DNA from: Microplitis mediator
Taxonomy: Eukaryota > Arthropoda > Insecta > Hymenoptera > Braconidae
Direction: 5' to 3'
NCBI RefSeq assembly: GCF_029852145.1
Contig: NC_079976.1
Coordinates: 12,571,104 to 12,635,103 of the forward strand
Length of the DNA: 64,000 nt
In this document: positions 33,429 to 44,836 of the stretch, piece by piece
Numbering within the stretch: position 1 is the stretch's first letter
Layout of the letters: each line of letters opens with the position of its first letter
Notes under the pieces: model-generated
Told to the model about the DNA's origin: nothing
Databases searched by the model: none
What the model saw: only the letters and a program-made list of their open reading frames with translations
Position numbers and translations under genes: made by a program

Positions 33429-33682
33429 TATCGCGTTACAGATGCCATAAGGGCGTATAATTTTTTATACGCCCTTATGGCACCCAGGAACCACAAGGGC
33501 GTATAAAAAAATTTTCTTTTAGAAATTGACGTAATTATATTCTATAAGTATAGTAGAGATAAAAAAAAACATTTTTTTCAAAAATCAAATTTTTTTATCT
33601 CTACTATACTTATAGAATATAATTACGTCAATTTCCGAAAAAAAAAAATTTTATACGCCCTTATGGCATCTGTAACGCGATA
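33429..33682. mobile_element. 254-bp hairpin with nested inverted repeats
   Basis: ATATCGCGTTACAGATGCC at 33429 mirrors the end at 33682. Within it, GGGCGTATAA and TTATACGCCC recur as a smaller hairpin (33449-33480), and a second inner hairpin (AATTGACGTAATTATATTC and its complement) spans about 33523-33632. It lies 15 bp from the 1.52-kb hairpin. Confidence 0.8.
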
Positions 33683-33737
33683 TATCTATATACGTTTGTA
33701 TATATACTTATATATATCTACGTTTGTATCTATATTA

Positions 33738-33738
33738 C

Positions 33739-33815
<77 letters not shown>
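33738..33815. repeat. (TA)n microsatellite
   Basis: TA run of about 75 bp after a GTTTGTATATA-type tract; the same GTATCTATA/TATAGATAC words flank it on both sides. Confidence 0.9.
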
Positions 33816-33820
<5 letters not shown>

Positions 33821-33856
33821 TATAGATACAAACGTATATACGGAAGTAACGGTTAA

Positions 33857-33964
33857 CCCTTCGTTGGTCGCGTCTTTTTCAGTTTCTCACTCGCACTGTA
33901 GCGAGTCTCTATAGGTTGAGTAGTTGTTAGCCGGTGATTCGCTTATAGCGCGACCAACGAAGGA
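33857..33964. mobile_element. 108-bp piggyBac-like miniature element
   Basis: CCCTTCGTTGGTCGCG at the left and CGCGACCAACGAAGGA at the right are inverted (15 of 16), flanked by TTAA at 33853-33856 and 33965-33968. TTAA targets and CCC-type ends are the signature of piggyBac-mobilised miniature elements. Confidence 0.75.
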
Positions 33965-33992
33965 TTAAGAATTTTATTATGAATATACTTAC

Positions 33993-34173
33993 TACTGATT
34001 TTTAATATTTTAGCTTCAAGCTTGTTTTTCTTTTTGCTTTTATCATCTTTCCAAATTAGATTTATGATAGTATTTAGTCGTCTATCTTTTTTAGGTATTA
34101 TTGACAATGTCACGAAACTCGTTTCACCTGATTCAACCCACCAAATTAATGCAAACTGCTTTTTTCGTGTCAT
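33993..34173 (-). CDS. orphan first exon, insect regulatory-protein N-terminus type
   Basis: On the minus strand an ATG at 34171-34173 opens a 60-codon frame. It starts 'MTRKKQFALIWWVESGETSF', continues with 'PKKDRRLNTIINLIWKDD' and 'KLEAKILKIS', and ends at a strong splice donor (GTAAGTAT, GT at 33992-33991). 'A(L/I)(V/I)W...G..S.V..S.I' followed by 'W.D.......AKIL.I' is a pattern I associate with the N-terminus of insect BEN-domain or DUF4806-type proteins, but that match is from memory and weak. No second exon is visible downstream; the piggyBac-like element sits 30 bp past the donor. It faces away from the EnSpm transposase 600 bp off and could be a captured second gene of that transposon. 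Confidence 0.4.
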
Positions 34174-34770
34174 AATTTATTAACTTTGAGAAGTTAATAA
34201 TTTTGATCATGTAATTTTTTTCAAAACAATAATTATAATTGTTAATATTAAATAGTAATGTATTATACTCTTGTCTTTTTTTGCGGTACACGACTAAGCC
34301 AGACTAAACGTTCTTAACCGTTCAATTGTTCTGTAATTTTTTGGATCGTTTTACCTTACATAGCAAGCAACTGCGTAAATATAATATTGATGGTTGGTAA
34401 CAATACTGTCTATCACTTATCCTTCTATCACTGTCATTTCCATTGTATTCAAAAAGGATAAAAAGTACAGGAGAGTCATTGACTCACTATAGCCAGCACC
34501 ATCTATATTATTTCAAATATAGTAAGTTGGTAACATTGATACTGATTTATTTACGTTGAATTTAATTGTCAAAGTGATTGAACCAGCAAACCAGTAATTT
34601 CTGTTCAATTTTAATTCAATACATAAAAATAAGCGAATCAAAAAGTACAAAACATTACAATAATAATTCATGTCTTTAAAATTATACATTTCTTATTAAC
34701 GGCATAATACTGTATGTGGTGAAACATTTTGTTATTTAAACTACAAGTGATAGCGAGTTAACCTCCTAAC

Positions 34771-34973
34771 ATGTCAAGAAAATCTTTTGATGAACTGAGT
34801 AAATCTCGAAAAATAGATCGTTTAAATCAATTAAGACAACATATGAATAGAAATAATAATCTAGAAGATGAACAATTAATAGTAAATCATCCAATTAATG
34901 ATAATTTGATTGAATATCGATGCGGAGCTCCAAACGAACTATTTGATCATCAAAATATTCCTGTCAATGAAAT
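34771..34973 (+). pseudogene. EnSpm/CACTA transposase, exon 1
   Basis: ATG at 34771 opens 'MSRKSFDELSKSRKIDRLNQ' and continues to a donor AAT|GTAAGT at 34974. Joined to the acceptor CTTCAG at 35956, the codon phase is kept (67 codons plus two bases, completed by the first base of exon 2), which supports the intron. This is a short N-terminal segment with no known domain. The remaining transposase follows after a 983-bp intron. Confidence 0.7.
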
Positions 34974-35956
34974 GTAAGTTTCAGACTATAAAATTCAGTA
35001 TGATATTAAAAAATTTCTAAAACAGTTAAAAAAAGCTTTATTTATTTATATTATAGACTTTATATTTTATTTGTAAAAATTAAGGAGTGTGAATATGATC
35101 CTGAAGTTGGTAGACAATTGACAATTTTTGAATTTTTTTTGTTTTCTACTAACTAATTAAAAAAAAGAGAAATCTAAAAAAATGCACATGTAGATAATTA
35201 AAAAATCTATAAGTGCAATTATTTAAAATAATTTTTTTTTATTATTTATAGTTCTTAAAAAAATCCAATGATTAGTAGACGTCGGCCAAATTCAGTATCA
35301 TGTGTGAATGTAGCAGACATCAGACAAATTTGAAATTATTAATAAATAGAGTAAATAATTAATCAAATAAAATTTTAAAAACATGCGCATTTAAAAAATT
35401 TTGAAATTAATAAGTGCATTTTTTAGAATATTATGTTTTTTATTATTTACTCTATTTATTTATAATTTTAAATTCGTCTGATGTCTGCTACATTCACACT
35501 CATAAAAATTATCAATTTTTATGATAATTTATTATTATTCCTATATAAAGAAAAGAATAATTTTCAACTCAAGAGTTTATTTTATTTATGATTGTTGATA
35601 ATGTTTAAAAAATTTTCTTGACACTGGAAATCAATATATTATCATTGAAAATAATTGTTTATTGATTTGTGTGAGTTATTAAGAATAAGTATCAACTTTA
35701 TGCTAAGCTAAAAAACGATAAATTATAAAAAAAAATATTTTTAAAAATTGCACTTATAGTTTTCTTAATTTTCTACATGTACATTTTTTCAGTTTCTTTT
35801 TTCTATAAATTTTATTGTTCAAAATAAAATCCTAAAATTTTTAATTGCCTGCTAACTTCAGGATCATAATAAATTAGTTGAGATAACTCTCGAGTTAAGA
35901 GATTATTTATTATTTAATAAAACTTTAAATTAAAAATTTTTTTTTATTATCTTCAG
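34974..35956 (+). other. 983-bp transposase intron carrying a nested miniature element
   Basis: The intron has GTAAGT at its start and TTCAG at its end. Inside, ATGATCCTGAAGTT at about 35095 is inverted as AACTTCAGGATCAT at about 35867, giving a ~770-bp element. Within that, GTGTGAATGTAGCAGACATC (about 35300) is inverted near 35480-35500 as an inner hairpin. No coding region. Confidence 0.65.
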
Positions 35957-37435
35957 GCCAATAAATGAACTACCCCATGTTGAAAATGTTGTGGTAAATG
36001 AATGTAATGATATTGGTGCACATGATGTTCCAAATATTGACATTGATATTTTGAATGAACACAATCCGAACGTCCGAATCGAAGAAAGGGACATTGCAGA
36101 GGAAGGAGATGAAGAAGAAGGTAATAGTGATCATGAAGAAGAAGAAGTAAATGAATTTATCAGAAATAACCAGGAAAATGTAGATAATGATCATTTATTA
36201 TACGATGGTGCACCATTAACAATAACTCAAAGTATGCTTATGCTTTTAACACTTGTCGTTCACCATAACATCAGCTTGTCATGTTTGGAGGATGTAATAA
36301 AAATAATCAATTTGCATTGTATGCCTCAAGGCTTAAAAAAAAACAGCATTTTTAAGTTTAAAAATTTTTTTTCAATCAATGATACAAAAATAAATAAACG
36401 TTTTTACTGCACTACATGTAATCGTGAATTGCAATCTAATGAAGATGTTTGTCCATTGTGCCCGAGACAAAAAAATTCGTATTTTATTGAAATGTCAATG
36501 AAAGATCAACTACAAGAAATGTATCAACGCAATGAATTTTATAATAAATTACAAATACGATTTCAGAGACCGATAAATGAAAACATATCAGACATATACG
36601 ATGGATTAATTTATAAGTCTTGGGTAGAAAATGGTTTTTTTCAGGATCCTCATAATATTTCATTTTCATGGTATACTGATGGAATACCTGTGTACAAATC
36701 TTCGCAAATTAGTATGTGGCCAATTTATATAACAATATATGAATTGCCATTTGTAGAAAGGAAAAAAAGAGAAAATACTGTGTTACTGGGTTTATGGTGT
36801 GGGAAAAAACCATCTGCTAATTTATTTTTTTACAAATTGCGTCGACAGTTTGATGACATAGCAGCAGGTATACTAATTTTTTTACCAGAAACAGTTGATC
36901 CAATAAATGTATGAGGCGTACTTTTAATGGGAACCGCAGATCTATTGGCTAAAAATAATTTCATGAATATTATACAATTTAACGGGTATCATGGTTGCAC
37001 TATCTGTGACATTAGAGGTATCAGTTTACCCCTAGAACCACGTGGATCAATTCATGTTTATACATTTGAAAATAATATAAATCTAAGAACATTAGAGAAT
37101 TGTTTAAATTGGGCAGATGAAGCAACCATAGATACTCCTATTATGGGTATTAAAGGACACACAACTCTTTCTCTTTTAATACCTGATTAGTGATTATATA
37201 CAAGGCATGGCGATTGATCGTATGCACGGAGTCGATGGTGGTGTCATCACAAAACTGCTATCTTTAACTTTTGATCCTGCTTTTAGTGGTCTTCCTTTTT
37301 CTCTATATACCGAAATACATGTGATAAATAATAGATCAACAGCGCTAAAGCCCCCTAAATTTGTGCACCGAATGCCTCGCTCTGTAATAGAACTAGTTCA
37401 CTGGAAAGCATCAGAATTGAAAATGTGGTGTTTTT
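35957..37435 (+). pseudogene. EnSpm/CACTA transposase, main part before the solo LTR
   Basis: The frame from 35957 gives an acidic segment ('ERDIAEEGDEEEGNSDHEEE'), a CX2C...CX2C zinc-ribbon-like stretch ('YCTTCNRELQSNEDVCPLCP', about 36400-36465), 'SWYTDGIPVYKSS' with the first catalytic Asp, 'WPIYITIYELPFVERKK' and 'VLLGLWCGKKP'. It goes on with 'FNGYHGCTICDIRG' (about 36978-37020) and, after a shift, 'MAIDRMHGVDGGV'. These are hallmarks of animal EnSpm/CACTA (TNP2-like) DDE transposases, where D-G-.-.-.-.-K-S, W-P and N-G-(Y/F)-.-G-C are conserved. TGA at 36912-36914, stops near 37188 and a frameshift before 37207 make it dead. At 37435 a solo LTR interrupts it. Confidence 0.85.
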
Positions 37436-38708
37436 TGTTATGTCCGCCGCTTAATTTTTAATTATTTATCCAGGATTTCTCCCTTTGGTAGCGATAGTAA
37501 TTTTGGACAAGCGGGTTGGAGGGTGCGGACAACAATAAAGAATACGAGGAAGAAATTATCTTCCTATATATTATTATTTATAGTGGATCTTTTCGAAAAT
37601 TAAGAACCCAAACGTCTTCGAAGAGACTGGTGCTCTTGTTTAAGCCAAAGTATTTTATGATGATAGAAAAATAGTTCTTTCACCTACCTTTCGATGTCAA
37701 TTCTTCTAGTGCGGCAGCTATTATCCCTCCAGGACTAAACAGCTCACTCGACCTTCCTGAGGGTTGGTAGAATGGGTGCGGCTGGGTTGGTAGGATGATA
37801 TCTTATGTACTACTTTCGAATGAAACCGCAAGGTTGGAGTGATGAACTTGATCTTTTATTAATTATTTCAAATTACAACGTCTTAACTGAACGTCACTTG
37901 TTCACTCTCGTTTTTCACAACTTTTATATAATTTGTATTATAAGACTATTTATCTTATCGGATATTTTAAACAGATTTTTATTTATAAATATGCGTCCTT
38001 TTTCACACCCAAAAGGGGTTTTTATGCGCAGAAACTCGGCACAAAGTGAGATCACAAATTCACGTGATTTGTGTCACAATTCACTCGAACCGGATAGATC
38101 TTTGAGATCTTTCAATTGCAATTAAGAACTATACTCTACACGATAGTTGACTATCAGCCGAGTATCTAACTCACTTGGCAATTTAATTTATTAATAATGA
38201 CCGTAAATGAATAAATTAATATCCTACACGAACTTAATCAGCCGGATACCTAGATCGATTTACAATTTATTTAAAGTGAATTTGGAAAACCGTAACTGAT
38301 AAAATAATATCCTACACGAAATTAATCAGCCAGATACCTAAATCAGCGACGATTACTTATTGCCACGTCGGAAGATTTCTGCAATAAGATTACGGGCTAT
38401 CGACGCCGTTTACGCGGACCAAGAAGTTAAAAAATTAACTGAAGGCCCTGAGCCATGGTGCTCAGGCTTTTTATAAACTTTGCTTTGACAATTGATGGGG
38501 AATTTTTAATTATCGTCATTGGTGGAAAGTGACGACCGTTTATTGTTCATTCGTTAAACTTATTGCAGTTATCCTCCCACTATTCTTTGCCGCATAAAAC
38601 GGTGAAAAATCTGACGCTGCGTTTTCGCGCGCTTTGCAAAGAGGAGCTCAAAAATAATTATTTTAAATAATTATTAAAAATAAAAAAAAATGTTATTTGG
38701 ACATGACA
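37436..38708 (+). mobile_element. solo LTR, copy B of the TGTTATGTCC family, inside the transposase
   Basis: Starts TGTTATGTCCGCCGC and ends GGACATGACA, flanked by TTTT at 37432-37435 and 38709-38712. If one TTTT and the LTR are ignored, the transposase frame is continuous across the site, which confirms both ends. It is close to copy A at 12005-13126 in reverse. No gag or pol is present. An open frame at 37805-38125 is inside the LTR and is not considered a gene. Confidence 0.9.
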
Positions 38709-39692
38709 TTTTTATATTCCGTACCAGTATTCAGTGGAATTATGCGGCAAGATTATTTTGATCATTATCTATTATTAGTGACAGCAGTTTCTTTCCTGAG
38801 TGCTGAGCATATTACTTCTCATATGCTTCGAGTAGCCGATGATTTGTTACTTAGATTCGTCAGAGAATTTGAGATTGTATATGGACCAAGATATTGCTCA
38901 ATGGTTATTCAAATTTTATTACATTTAGTTGAATGCGTAAAAAGACTCGGTCCTTTATGGGCACATACTTGTTTTGATTATGAAAATATAAATGGGTTGC
39001 TGTTAAAACAGATTCATGGAACAAGTCATATTGAAATACGGACAGCTAATTCTCATGATCGATGTATTAAAGTAGTGAAGCTAATTGATCAATTACCAGA
39101 AGGATCGATTAAAGATTTTTGCACGAGTAAAAAAAAGCAAGTGGCTATAAATGAAAGAATTGATAACAACTCTTACAGTGTTGGATCATATAAATATATT
39201 TCACCGGTAGAATTATCAGAAGACCTTGTGAATTCGTTACATAATTCAAATATTATTGGAAATTTTTCAGTCAGAAAATATTATCGGTCATTAAAAAATA
39301 AGCAATTATACGTTTCTGAAATGTACGGTAGAGATTTACAAACAAATTCATCAGTAATACAATACGTTGATCATAATAATCAATTACAATTTGGTCTGCT
39401 ATGTTATTTTATAAAAATTACAAATTGTAATTGTTATCGTAATTTACGCGTAACTTGTAAATGTAATGGTCATCATTATGCAATAATTAAAAGAGTCTAT
39501 AGTGAATCTGTATTTGTTGCAAGAGGATATCACTTTATAATCGATTCGAGTACATTTTTTCATAGATGTAATGTAGATAATAATAATATTTACTTAATAT
39601 CTATTGATAATATACGACAACTTTGTGTTTTTATGCAAATAGATGATGTCACGTATGTAGGAGTACCCGTTAATTGTTATGAACTAGAATAA
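38709..39692 (+). pseudogene. EnSpm/CACTA transposase, C-terminal part
   Basis: About 327 codons without a stop follow the solo LTR: 'YSVPVFSGIMRQDYFDHYLL', 'HMLRVADDLLLRFVREFEIV', 'NIHL/ILLHLVECVKRLGPLW'-type helices and 'CFDYENINGLLLKQIHGT' (about 38970-39025). This last motif is the (F/Y)E..NG.L....HG(T/N) signature of the transposase C-terminal half. The tail has cysteine-rich 'NCNCYRNLRVTCKCNG' (about 39427-39472). TAA is at 39690-39692. Terminal inverted repeats of the CACTA type were not found, so the element's ends are unknown. Confidence 0.85.
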
Positions 39693-39699
39693 AAACTAA

Positions 39700-41020
39700 T
39701 TTTATAAAAAAAAATAAAATTACAAAAAAAAAAAAAAATTAAACAAATTCCACCTTAGATGTTTCAGTTAAAATATTATAAGAATTTCTATGTCAATGAA
39801 TAAATTTTTTTTAAACAGACACAAACTAAAACATTTCCTGGATTGTAATTTTTTTTATTTTTATTTTCTTTCTTAAATTTGACCTACTAATATTACTATA
39901 TTTCATTGATATTGTTATTACTTTCTATTATCGTTGATGATAAGAAAAAGATTTATAATAAAAAGTTATGGGTAACTGGGAGAAATTTTTGCTTTATTTA
40001 CGGAATAACTTATTACTTTGAATTCGATTTAATTCGATACTCAAATTTGTATAGTTATTTAAACAATTTTTATAACAAAAATAAATAAATATATGATAGA
40101 ATAATTAAATAATAATAAACAAATAAATTATTCAATAAAAATTTGTTATTAAGAATGTGAAAATTAAATGTTGTTATTTTAATTTAATTTTTCTCTTTTA
40201 CAGAATTTTTAGCACTTAATAAGTATAACTAGTTCCTTTAGATTTGAAAAACAAGATGATTTTTTTCTGTTATAAAATCTTTAGGAGCTATTTAGCGCAT
40301 AGAGTACTCATAGGGTTTAGTTAGATTCACTAAAAGATGTTAAATAAGGAAAAAAAAGTAACATAGAATTTAAAGAACTTATTTAGGAGTTGACGATTAT
40401 TGATATTTAGGATACTTTGGTCTTAATTAGAAAGTTTAGAATTTATCCTACCTAATGATAATTAATAGTTTGTATAGGTTCTTTAAAGACGTTAAATTTC
40501 GATTTTTTAGAGTCCATAGGACCTAATAAGAGTATATAGTATGAAAAATACTTATTTAGGTCCACTTAAGAATCTCAAGTACTAAAATAGGAGCATTCAA
40601 GTATATTGAGTACTTAAAGAGGAGTTAAATTTCGATTCGGGTAGGCACATATGCAGGCATGGAAATTAAAGCTTAGTTGAAGAGTTTTCAGATGAATTTG
40701 ATATAAAGTCGATGAGATATCACATTCAAAAGATATTGAAGAAAGAATTAGTAAGAATATGAATTTTGGACATTTTGAAAATTTTGAAATAATTAATTAT
40801 ATTAGAAATAGAAACAATTAATTATATTAGAAATAATAACACCACAATTAACAGCAGTAAAAGAAAGCAAGAGCAATAGATAGTTTATTGAGATACAATG
40901 TTTGCTGTTTAACTGTCAATATAAGACTGACTGACTTTAATCGCGCATCTATAAAACAAGAGAAGAAGGCATTTGTTTTCTAGCTATTCAAATATTTAAA
41001 AGATCAGTTTCACATTCGTT

Positions 41021-41054
<34 letters not shown>

Positions 41055-41090
41055 AATTACCTATAACTTATAGCAAGCATATTATATATC
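39700..41090. other. AT-rich stretch with degenerate repeats
   Basis: 40200-40640 has irregularly repeated words around TTTAGGA/TTAAG/AGTA(C/T)TCA at about 60-bp spacing, like a decayed satellite. A (TA)n run lies at 41024-41051. No gene seen; the 60-codon stretch at 39906-40088 is low-complexity. Confidence 0.4.
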
Positions 41091-41643
41091 GATTCTTAGG
41101 TACTAATAAGATATTAAGATCCTGAGAGTTTCAGCTTTTGAAACCAATCGGTCTTCGAGAAAAAGCCAAATATAGAAAAATCAGATAAAATGGATATTCT
41201 CAGAGACTATTTTATCGATTGACTTATACTCGAGATATGTTTTGGGGGTCGATAGTAGCTCCTCGGAAAAAAATTGGGAGCTTGATCGGTCGACAACAAC
41301 CTCAAAAAAAATGACTTTTTAGTTTTAATTTCGACTTTTCACGATGTTACGGTTCTGGTACAATTATGAAATAATTTTTTTTGGATTCCTCATCCAATTC
41401 CCTATAGACTTAAGTGCTTTTAAAATTTTTAAAAAAGGTACGCCATATAGAAAAATAATAAAAACCACTTTTTAAGCAAATATTTACTTTATTTACATGT
41501 TTAAAGTGTGAATCATTATTTTTCTAGTTTGTATATGTTCTTGAATGTTATTTGCAAAAATAATCTCTGCATCAGTAGTTAAATTTTGTCATATCATATA
41601 ATATCAACTAAAATATTATAAACATTATACACATATAAAACAG

Positions 41644-43787
41644 TCCAGGAAAAAATGTTTTTATAAAATTTTATAAAATAATATAAAATTTTACACAATT
41701 TTATAAAATTTTGTAAGATTTTATAAGATTTTACAGCAAAATTTTATAAAAATTCATACAATTTTATAAAATCTTATAAAATTTTATAAAGTAAGATCTG
41801 AGTAAGGAACGTAATAAATAAATGTAATTTTATAAAATTGTATGACATTTTATAAAATTGTATAGAATGTAACAAAATTTTATAAAGTTTTACACAATTG
41901 TATAAAATTATATAAAATTTGATACAATTTTATAAGACTGTACAGCGAAATTTCATAGAATTTCATATAATTTTATATAATTTTATCAAATTTCATAGAA
42001 TTTTATAAAATTTTATATGGTAAGATCTTAAAAGGGATGTCATAATTAGATAAAATTTTATATAATTGTACGAAATTTTATAAGATTTTATGAAATTGTA
42101 TAAACTTTTATACAATTTCATAAAATTATATAAATTTTTATACAATCTTATAAAATTTTATAAAGTAAGATCTTAGTGAGGGAAGTCATAATTAAATGAA
42201 ATTTGATATAATTGTATGAAATTTTATAAAGTTTTATCCGATTTCATAAAATTATATAAAATTTTATACAATCTTATACAATTTTATATAATTTCATGAA
42301 GTAAGTCCTTAGAAGAGAAGTAATGTGTAGATGAAATTTTATAAAATTTTATAAAGTTGTATACGATTTCATAAAATTATATGCGATCTTATAAAATCTT
42401 ACACAAATTTATACAATTTTATACAATTTTATAAAGTAAGATCTCAAAAGGGGATAAATAATTAGATAAAATTTTATAATATTTCATAAAACTTTAGAGA
42501 ACTTGATGCCACTATTGCATCTAGTGTAGGGTAGCATTTTGTAAAATTTGATAAAATTTTACACAATTTTATAAAGTTTATTACAAATTATTATAAAAAT
42601 TGTTAGAAATTCAACGTAAATAGATAAAATTTTCAATGGCCATAAAAAAAAAAAATTTCATTTTTGTGGGCAAAATATGGTGATAAACAAATATGAAAAT
42701 TATAGTATAAAAAATATAATTGACTACCTAAATATATGCAGGGTACCCCCAGAAAAATGTAGAAAAAAAAAAATTCCGAATATTGAATAAGTTTAATTTT
42801 ATTAAAATTTTTTGTAAGTTATTTCCATTAAGAAAAATTATATTTCACACAATTATTGGATGCAAAGGAAGATAAAAAAGTTTTTAATAGTTTTTATCAT
42901 AATACAAAAGTCTATAACATTTTTCGACCGGCACTCGATTCTTAAAAAAGTTTAACGAAAAAAATTCAAAATAATGCTCAATTATATTTACAAAAGTAAT
43001 TTTGGGATGGTTATAATAGATTTAAAAAAAAAATTTTTTTTATAGTATTTTAGAAGTACCTCGTTTTGCCTACCCCCGCCACCCCTTTCTCTTACATATT
43101 TATATATATATTACATAATGTGATAATTTTGAATTTAATGTTTTTAAACTTTTATTTTGTCAACTAGCAATTCAAATTAAATCGTCGTTACTCAAGAAAA
43201 AGTTCAAAAGTTTCGTCATTAATTCAAAAATAAAAATCATGAAAAATCAATAAATTTAATTAATTTAAAAATTTTATGTCCATTAAACAGTCGATAGTTG
43301 AATTATTCAAATCATTTTTTTATATATAATTATAAATTAATACTATGAAATATAGCTGATAAGAATTCATGAGTAATCATAAATACAGCCACGAATATTT
43401 CTAAGCTACAAGTGACCAATAGACGAGCGGAGCAGACTACGATTCTTCAATAACAAAAGTAAAGCAGCATCGAGGTTGGCCATTAATTGGATGGGTGACC
43501 CGTCCCGGAAAAAAAAATCATTTTATAAAACTTTATAAAATTTTACAAAATTTTATAAAACTTTATACTGAAAATGGCCTGGTAAAATTATATGAAATTT
43601 TACAAAGTTTTATAAATTTTTATAAAACTTCATAAAATTTTATAAAACTTTATAAAATTTGATAAAATTTTACCAGGCCATTTTCAGTATAAAATTTTAT
43701 AAAATTTTATAAAATGTTAGTACTAAAATTTTGTAAAATTTTATAAAATTGTACAAAATTTTATAAAAACATTTTTTCCCGGGAGGA
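41644..43787. mobile_element. insertion made of TTTTATAAAAT satellite with CC(A/C)GGAAAAAATG-type ends
   Basis: Left end CCAGGAAAAAATGTTTTTAT (about 41646) and right end ATAAAAACATTTTTTCCCGG (about 43784) are inverted and sit exactly where the foldback arm is broken. 41660-42600 is an array of ATTTTATAAAATTTTATA-like words, with a longer block repeated roughly every 130-140 bp around GTAAGATCT(T/C)A. 42600-43430 is unlike the array. 43505-43787 is a second palindromic unit, starting CCGGAAAAAAAAATCATTTT and holding ACTGAAAATGGCCTGGTAAA and its inverse. It could be one element or two merged copies. Confidence 0.7.
43425..43502 (+). ncRNA. 5S-rRNA-like segment (pseudogene or SINE head)
   Basis: AAAGCAGCATCGAGGTTGGC and GGATGGGTGACC (43489-43500) match, with substitutions, the internal-promoter part of animal 5S rRNA: AAGCAGCGTCGGGCG, then a GGTTAGTA-like stretch, then GATGGG(T)GACC. 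Upstream, 43441-43460 resembles the box before it only weakly. Only the internal control region and the few bases after it are present. 5S-derived promoters occur in SINE3-type elements (family knowledge). The segment ends at the CCCGG end of a satellite element, so it may be that element's promoter or a chance neighbour. Confidence 0.5.
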
Positions 43788-43870
43788 AATAGATTTTAGT
43801 TTGTAAATTATAAATACATAACAACAAATGAAAGATATACTTGAGGAAAAAAATGTATAATCATATTTTA

Positions 43871-44292
43871 TCAGTCTTCGTCACTATCCTCTTCAATCAC
43901 AGGTGAAATATTGTCTCTATCAAATAATTTGCTAAGTATTTCAGCAGGCCTTAAAATCTTTGTTAAATATCTCCCGTGTGATAAATAGTAAACAACAGCA
44001 GCAACATGAGAGCAACATCCAATTGTTCTCAGACCATTTGCACACTCACAACTATGCCTCAATATGCTTTTTGGACCAATAGCATTTTTTTTATACTCAA
44101 TAAAACATCTATAAACCTTTCTATTAATGTGTCTGGATTGAACTTGATTTTGAGTATATTTGACTGTTCTTTCACATATTGAATAGTGAGAATACCTGTT
44201 TCATCAAGCATTTCTGCTAAATAGGAAACAGCCTGTTTCAATATGTATAGTAAGCGTCTTACTTCCAACTCAGAGTTTTTGGATGAAGTCAT
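43871..44292 (-). pseudogene. transposase C-terminus, left (inverted) copy
   Basis: The minus strand carries 'RHSCECANGLRTIGCCSHVA' (about 44060-44000) and an acidic end 'VIEEDSDED' at 43871. Upstream, after a frameshift near 44060-44150, 'KQAVSYLAEMLDETG' and 'VKEQSNILKIKFN' follow. It is the mirror image of 44464-44836, and the shift near 44135 distinguishes it from that copy. The frame stops matching the transposase at about 44243, the edge of the inverted duplication. Confidence 0.7.
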
Positions 44293-44836
44293 CGAAACAA
44301 TGAAATCGCAAAATAATGTAGTAAATACGTTAGCTGAAGACGTTCAAAAAAATGGCTGGCAGCGAAAAAAATTGCCGTTTCAAACAATTTCATCTGAAAC
44401 TCTTGAAGACTTTCCAGAAATGACATAAAATGATCTGCGTATTTTTTTCACTGGTTCCTATCAATTGAAACAGGCTGTTTCCTGTTTAGCAGAAATGCTT
44501 GATGAAACAGGTATTCTCACTATTCAATATGTGAAAGAACAGTCAAATATACTCAAAATTCAAGTTCAATCCAGACACATTAATAGAAAGGTTTATAGAT
44601 GTTTTATTGAGTATAAAAAAAATGCTATTGGTCCAAAAAGCATATTGAGGCATAGTTGTGAGTGTGCAAATGGTCTGAGAACAATTGGATGTTGCTCTCA
44701 TGTTGCTGCTGTTGTTTACTATTTATCACACGGGAGATATTTAACAAAGATTTTAAGGCCTGCTGAAATACTTAGCAAATTATTTGATAGAGACAATATT
44801 TCACCTGTGATTGAAGAGGATAGTGACGAAGACTGA
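44243..44836 (+). pseudogene. DDE-type transposase C-terminus with CXC...GCCSH finger, right copy
   Basis: The frame from about 44243 reads 'SKRLTSNSEFLDEVIETMKS', 'RKKLPFQTISSETLEDFPEM', a TAA at 44426-44428, then 'NDLRIFFTGSYQLKQAVSCL'. It ends with 'SCECANGLRTIGCCSHVAAV', 'YYLSHGRYLTKILRPAEILS' and 'EEDSDED', TGA after 44836. The CXC-X3-G-X3-GCCSH block is a SWIM-like zinc-binding motif found at the C-terminus of a group of eukaryotic DDE transposases seen in aphids and other invertebrates (recalled; I think IS4EU/ISL2EU-like, not certain). The catalytic core is absent, so this is a 3' fragment with one stop. Confidence 0.65.

Noticed and set aside
41650..42600. CRISPR-like array
   Set aside because: The repeats are AT satellite words without unique spacers of constant length, and the DNA is eukaryotic.
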